A stretch of 37,612 nucleotides of DNA, taken from Sporothrix humicola. Lineage: Eukaryota; Ascomycota; Sordariomycetes; Ophiostomatales; Ophiostomataceae. Numbering within the stretch: the stretch's first letter is position 1; each line of letters starts with the position of its first letter. Of the stretch, positions 33,379 to 37,612 are shown piece by piece. The stretch spans positions 72,561 through 110,172 of the forward strand of contig WNYE01000110.1 in NCBI GenBank assembly GCA_021396245.1. The letters are read 5' to 3'. Under the pieces are notes generated by a model. That model had not been told where the DNA came from. It did no database searches and saw only the letters and a program-made list of their open reading frames with translations. Position numbers and translations under genes: made by a program.

Positions 33379-35103
33379 ATGGGCACCCTGCCTAATGATC
33401 CATACAAGGCGTTGGGAGTTGGTAGAGATGCTGATCTCTCAACCATAAAAACCGCCTACCGAAAGTTGGTTCTAAAATGCCATCCCGATAAGGTCCAGGA
33501 CCCAACCCTAAAGGCTGCTAAACAAGACGAGTTCCAACGCGTGCAGCAAGCCTATGAGATCCTTGGTGACGAAAAAAAGCGGAGGGAATACGATGAGGAT
33601 GCTAAATTGAAACGCATTCGAGATGAGCTTTCTCGTGGCATGGGTCGGTCAACCACCGCTCCCCGGTCCTCGCCAAATAGCTACAACGAGCCTCATATTC
33701 GAACCGCCGAGCCACCGCCGTCATTCAAACCAGGTCCCCCTCCTACATCACCATTTTCTCCTTATGGAAGCACCAGCCACACATTTTCACATTCGTGGGA
33801 TCGTGATATTCCTTACAGAACCAAAGGGCCATATGATGAGGGGCATCGTGCCAGACGCACTGCGAGCTACGAAAAGCCCAGGGATGAGTTGAAAGAAGAA
33901 CGGAGGCGCCGAAAGGATGATGAGGAGCATCAAATACATGAATGGGCACGTGAGAAGGAGCGCGAGAGAGAGCGGGATCGTGACCAGGACCGGGATCGGG
34001 ATAAGGCAAGAGACAAGGACAGAGACCGTGACCGGAAAAGCCGGTCCGACCGCGAAAAGGATGATAGGAAAGACAAACTTCGGCGCGACATCGAAAAACG
34101 AGAGAAAGAGCGCGACAGGGACAGGGCTCGCCGCCAAGACCAACAAGAAAAGTATCGCACGAGGAAAACAGCATATGTCGAACCAAATGACGACTCTGAC
34201 GAAGACCCTCGTTTATCGAGAATGGCACCTACTGCTGGTGTTGCTCCCATGGCAAATTCCGGCGGGAAAAAGCATGCCGACAGCAATCGCCGAGATAAAT
34301 CGGCTCGCGTGGAGCTGAGTACAGACCGGACGTCTGAAAAAATGAAATATGCAGCAGACTACATGGTGAACGCCAGAAGGCGGGGAAGCAAATCGGGCAG
34401 CACTCATCCCATCGACAGTGTTACCTATAGTACCAACTTCCCAGATCCAGATCAAACATGGCCCACTGCAGATCCTTCTAAGTCGCGGCGTCCTTCGCAG
34501 GATGACAAAAAGGGTCGGGCGCGAGGCTTGTCTGACGAGGGTGAAACTGATGGCTACAAAGCCGTTCCGGAATTCAGACCTCCTCGCTTGTCGAAGTCAT
34601 ATACCTCGCCGGCTGGTGCTCTGCACATGTCAAGCTCTTCGGTACCTCGGGTGCCAAACTTATCTCGCGCTTCGACATTAGATTACCGCCATCCACCACC
34701 TGCCGCTCCAGCTGCTCCGCCCCCTGAGTCCAGCCGGCACCGTTCGAAATCGGACAGACGTCGCAGGGGCTCGTTTGAAGGATATGAAGATGAGACCCAT
34801 CCGCGGCGGTCCTCCGTGCAACCTCGCGTATTACATACATATGACGATCTTTCGCCGTTACCGCGGACCCCAAAAGCGTCACTCTACGGGTCGACAGACG
34901 ACATGCAATTCCACCCTTCGCTATCGCCCATCGGGTCCAGAAAACCGGGCTTTTCAAGAGTCAAGGTCACCCCGAGCTTCTCGCCAGAACACGTATCTCA
35001 AGCAAAGCGTTTCTCTGATGAAGATATCGCATATTCCAACGTCCACCATTCGAGCAATCAATACCCGTCGCCACATGCGTCATACCTTCCTGTCAGGAGC
35101 TGA
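33379..35103 (+). CDS. J-domain (DnaJ/Hsp40) protein with charged low-complexity region
   Basis: This single exon encodes 574 residues. An N-terminal J domain covers about 7–75: DPYKALGV, AYRKLVLKCHPDK with the Hsp70-stimulating HPD at 35–37, and FQRVQQAYEILGDEKKRREYD. There is no Gly/Phe region, zinc finger or client-binding domain, so it is a class C J protein. Residues about 160–260 are an Arg/Asp/Glu/Lys tract with RD and RE dipeptides, as in splicing-linked proteins. The remainder is Ser/Pro-rich and ends in LPVRS. The start is the first ATG of the frame, just before the J domain. Activation of an Hsp70 is the expected role; the client and location are unknown. The charged tract hints at a nuclear role. 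Confidence 0.9.
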   Translation: MGTLPNDPYKALGVGRDADLSTIKTAYRKLVLKCHPDKVQDPTLKAAKQDEFQRVQQAYEILGDEKKRREYDEDAKLKRIRDELSRGMGRSTTAPRSSPNSYNEPHIRTAEPPPSFKPGPPPTSPFSPYGSTSHTFSHSWDRDIPYRTKGPYDEGHRARRTASYEKPRDELKEERRRRKDDEEHQIHEWAREKERERERDRDQDRDRDKARDKDRDRDRKSRSDREKDDRKDKLRRDIEKREKERDRDRARRQDQQEKYRTRKTAYVEPNDDSDEDPRLSRMAPTAGVAPMANSGGKKHADSNRRDKSARVELSTDRTSEKMKYAADYMVNARRRGSKSGSTHPIDSVTYSTNFPDPDQTWPTADPSKSRRPSQDDKKGRARGLSDEGETDGYKAVPEFRPPRLSKSYTSPAGALHMSSSSVPRVPNLSRASTLDYRHPPPAAPAAPPPESSRHRSKSDRRRRGSFEGYEDETHPRRSSVQPRVLHTYDDLSPLPRTPKASLYGSTDDMQFHPSLSPIGSRKPGFSRVKVTPSFSPEHVSQAKRFSDEDIAYSNVHHSSNQYPSPHASYLPVRS

Positions 35104-35692
35104 TATGACCGACTACCATCGGCCAATGATACAGACTTTTTGTTCGTTTGTGTGCCATGGCGTTCTGCTTTCTTCGTGCTTTCTCGAGTTTTGGAATTTA
35201 TACTTCCTGTTAAAGGTGTGGGCTTCTCGTCTGCCGACACAATCCCCGTTGTGCGGGTGTCTGTCTGCCGTTGGTTTGTTTGCGTTATCCACTGGTGGCA
35301 TTGTACCGTTCAACATCTGTCGCCGTCGTCTTGTCTTTTTTTTTAGCCCAGTTCTGTATGTATGTATGGGAATGGCGTTTCGGTTCGGGTATATCACATA
35401 ATTTACGACAGCAATGACAACAGAAATTGTTCTAATTCATTTACCACCGGCTGTAGTCCGATGAAGCGAGACCAAAAGTATAAAGTTGCAGTACGGTGGT
35501 TCTGACATGCTAGAACGCTGCAAGAACAGTCCAACGTGCCTACAGTGCCGAGTTGGCGTATTCAGATATCTAGCTTTTTCTCGGAGAGAACTATCTGACC
35601 CGGTCAATCGCATTTTTTTATGAATATGGCAAGGCGTATAAATTATACTGGTATGGTATGCCTTCCCTTACGCCGATGTCAGACATCATCAG
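35104..35692. other. Convergent 3' spacer, J-domain gene / acyltransferase pseudogene
   Basis: The spacer is about 590 bases with T-rich tracts, presumably 3' UTR sequence. No gene was seen. Confidence 0.5.
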
Positions 35693-35896
35693 CTAAACAA
35701 GGACGTACAATGAACATATCTGTGCTGTGTGTCAGGGTGCCATTGTGTCGCACGAGGAAAGGTGTGCACTTACCAGGCTAAGTCCCATGATCATGGAGCA
35801 CCAGAAGCAAACGTTGTTGAGCGTGCTTTTACCCCTTGCCCAATCCGTACGCCGAAGTGCAATTGGGAGTTGGAGCATCTGACAGATAAATCCACA

Positions 35897-35935
35897 GCCT
35901 CGTGTTTTTTTTGTTTTTGTTTTTTTTTTTCGTGA
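35897..35935 (-). repeat. A-rich expansion inside the pseudogene
   Basis: On the coding strand a run of A with single C interruptions follows ITKK and replaces the two or so residues expected before RGCGF. It adds several Lys/Asn codons and shifts the frame. Confidence 0.8.
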
Positions 35936-37136
35936 TACAGGCAAGGACAACCTCGTGGCCCACAGCGCTGACTAGGAACGTTATGACTGTAGCCAGGTTT
36001 CTACCCGTGTGCGGCCGACTGGCGCTGTATATGACGACGAAGAAAGCTATTGGCACGTTCCATTCATGAATAAATTTCATCCAATCCGTGCTGTTCCCCC
36101 AGTCACTGTAGAAATGGCGGTCGGCAAAGCAGGTCAGATCTGCGAGGGCACCAAGAACATACTCTAAAATAACGAGGAACACCAGAAGGAACGCCAACAT
36201 GAATGGGAAAAGCAGCCATGATATCGACTCCGCAAGAATTAGGAGCTTCTCAGGTACCTTCAGGCCTTGTTCAAGACGAGCGGACGCGTCCATCAGAACC
36301 AGATAAATAATTCGTCTGACGTATTAGTCAAAAGAAAAATACAACCAAAAATAGCCACGACTTTTGATATCAAGGCTTGCCAGTCAACCCTTTCAGTTCT
36401 CGAGTGTGTATTCGAGTCCGTAGCAAAGAGTCGGGCAGAATATATAGTCGATAAAGTTTAGCCATGTCAGGTTGTTCGGAAATGTCACATTGCCGATAGG
36501 ACTTATGAGTTCCCTGGCAAGAACCTCGCGAAGCTTAGACACCTCTTCTTCGTCTCCGGAGCCGGACCTGTTCTACTCGACAGTGCCGTTATCCGCCACA
36601 GACGTTTCCACCAGTACCTTAGCGTCGGGTGCGTGGTCGGTTTCCTTCTCATATCGCAAAGTTTCCACCATGCCGGGTTTGCTGGCAAGTGGATATATGT
36701 AAGCTGGTGCCGTGGAGGCCGTGGATGGGCTATCGAGGCTTCGGAGGCGCTCCTCGGCTTCCGGTAAGTGGCCGTTGTAGAAAGCATATGAGCATGAGCA
36801 GTACCGTCGTGTGTAACGAAGGGAATACATTTGCGGTCCATGCCCAGTCAAACATAAATAATAACACAATCCATACACCGAACCAAAGGGCCTAGCATAT
36901 GCCCTGGAGAAGCATACCACCTCTAGCCCACGTCATCCCTCCACCAACGGCACTACTTTGAGGAATTTCTGTAGCGAAACACTAATCCCAGTTGTCATCA
37001 CCATTAGGAAATCAACCACTGCCAAGTGCCAAAGCTTTATTGTGAACAGAGACCAACTCTGCACGCGCAGGGGATAACCTGTCTCTTTGATATTCCTCAG
37101 CGTGGTTGTGATAAGCCATTATTGCAAGACTAATCC

Positions 37137-37154
37137 AAAAAAAAAAAAAAAAAA
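37137..37154 (-). repeat. Homopolymer A18 (T18 in coding sense) inside the pseudogene
   Basis: Eighteen A on the plus strand sit where about three T are expected between FFKL and WISLA in the coding sense. The run length puts the next block out of frame. Confidence 0.85.
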
Positions 37155-37355
37155 CAGTTTGAAGAACCCATGGAAGTCGCGATAGTCACTGTTATGGTCA
37201 AGGTGTGAAACGCGGCTTGTAAACTCGGTCATGGGGAAGAAGCGCTTCCGTTGTTCAGCCCGGGCCTGCTTGCGCGCACTGGACAGGTACTTCACTGGTG
37301 GAAGGGTATCCTTGGGTATCGGCGTAAACTTGCCACTAAATTACATTATCAGTGA

Positions 37356-37612
37356 CGAGTTAAAAACGACAATAATGTTTTTAAGTATAGTTACACAACA
37401 CAGTTAAAGGAAGTGAAGGTAACGTTATAACTATTTAAACTACTAAAATCGGCGTCGGTATTTAAATAACCTTTAAATAATTTAATTTAAATAAACTTAT
37501 AATACACTTAAGTTATATTAAGTAAAGAATAAAATTAAGTTATTAAAAAAATAAATATTATAAATTTTTTAAAAAATAAAAAAGTTAAAATATAATAAAA
37601 TAAAAAGTAAAT
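37356..37612. other. Extremely A+T-rich right end
   Basis: Base composition falls abruptly to very few G or C, with TTTAAA, TAAATA and ATTAAA words throughout. It resembles the AT-rich isochores left by repeat-induced point mutation in ascomycetes. A low-coverage assembly edge is the alternative. No frame or repeat unit could be read. Confidence 0.7.

Larger units (their letters stand above)
35693..37335 (-). pseudogene. Sterol O-acyltransferase (ARE1/ARE2-like, MBOAT) pseudogene
   Basis: Read on the minus strand, a recognisable MBOAT acyltransferase runs through several frames. In order: GKFTPIPKDTLPPVKYLS from 37335; ITTTLRNIKETGYPLRV; FGVWIVLLFMFDWAWTANVF; YAFYNGHLPEAEERL; NVTFPNNLTWLNF; VDWQALISKVVAIFGCIFLL; the FADRHFYSDW block; TVITFL-type SAVGHEVVLACITKK with the catalytic-type His; then CGFICQMLQLPIAL; and a spliced last exon (35693–35719; intron 35720–35773) ending ICSLYVLV-stop. 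Frame breaks fall near 37137–37154 (T18 in coding sense), 37105, 36950, 36790, 36405, 36298 and 35897–35935 (A-rich expansion). In-frame TAG codons are at 36892–36894 and 36573–36575. The N-terminal exon is missing past a TTTAG acceptor. The family transfers acyl chains to sterols in the ER. Poor assembly is a less likely alternative. Confidence 0.85.

Noticed and set aside
35897..35935. Intron explaining the frame change in the acyltransferase
   Set aside because: A GT–AG pair exists, but it would be about 40 bases, too short for this organism, and splicing would delete conserved residues. The other frame changes also have no intron signals.
1..37612. A secondary-metabolite or defence gene cluster
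   Set aside because: All recognised genes are housekeeping types with unrelated roles. No synthase, transporter or cluster-specific regulator is present.

Overview
The window is nuclear DNA of a filamentous ascomycete, most likely in the Eurotiomycetes. Genes are compact and carry short GT–AG introns of about 50–220 bases with CTAAC/CTGAC-like branch points. The gene content (Med11, TAF5, Vps5, bL31m, Hsp90, primase large subunit, a TeaR-like cell-end marker) and the protein style fit Pezizomycotina. The genus cannot be fixed from sequence alone. I saw no tRNA, rRNA, CRISPR, intact transposon or telomere repeat.

Layout, left to right: a low-complexity start (T22, C20); an alpha/beta hydrolase (-); Med11 (-) and TAF5 (+), transcribed divergently; the retromer sorting nexin Vps5 (+); mitochondrial ribosomal protein bL31m (-); a flavin-reductase-domain protein (+); Hsp90 (+), with a heat-shock-type promoter and a leader intron; a Ser/Thr kinase (-); the DNA primase large subunit (+); a 101-residue zinc-ribbon-like protein (-); a prenylated TeaR-like protein (-); a metallophosphoesterase (+); a J-domain protein (+); and, against the right end, a wrecked sterol O-acyltransferase-like gene (-) that runs into about 250 bases of extreme A+T.

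The genes are mostly single-copy housekeeping functions: transcription initiation, endosome-to-Golgi sorting, mitochondrial translation, protein folding, replication priming and cell polarity. They do not form a biosynthetic cluster. Gene models were built by reading splice junctions by eye. For ten intact genes the model closes in frame from ATG to stop. The alpha/beta hydrolase start is a choice between two nearby ATGs, and the flavin reductase 5' end is unresolved.

Two non-housekeeping signals stand out. One is a dense cluster of short TACTCCGTA / TACGGAGTA and TACGTCGTA words in the 2.4-kb spacer between the TeaR-like gene and the phosphoesterase, with scattered copies in other spacers. 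The other is the terminal acyltransferase pseudogene, which has about six frame breaks, two in-frame TAG codons and two homopolymer expansions. I found no convincing new multi-gene system.
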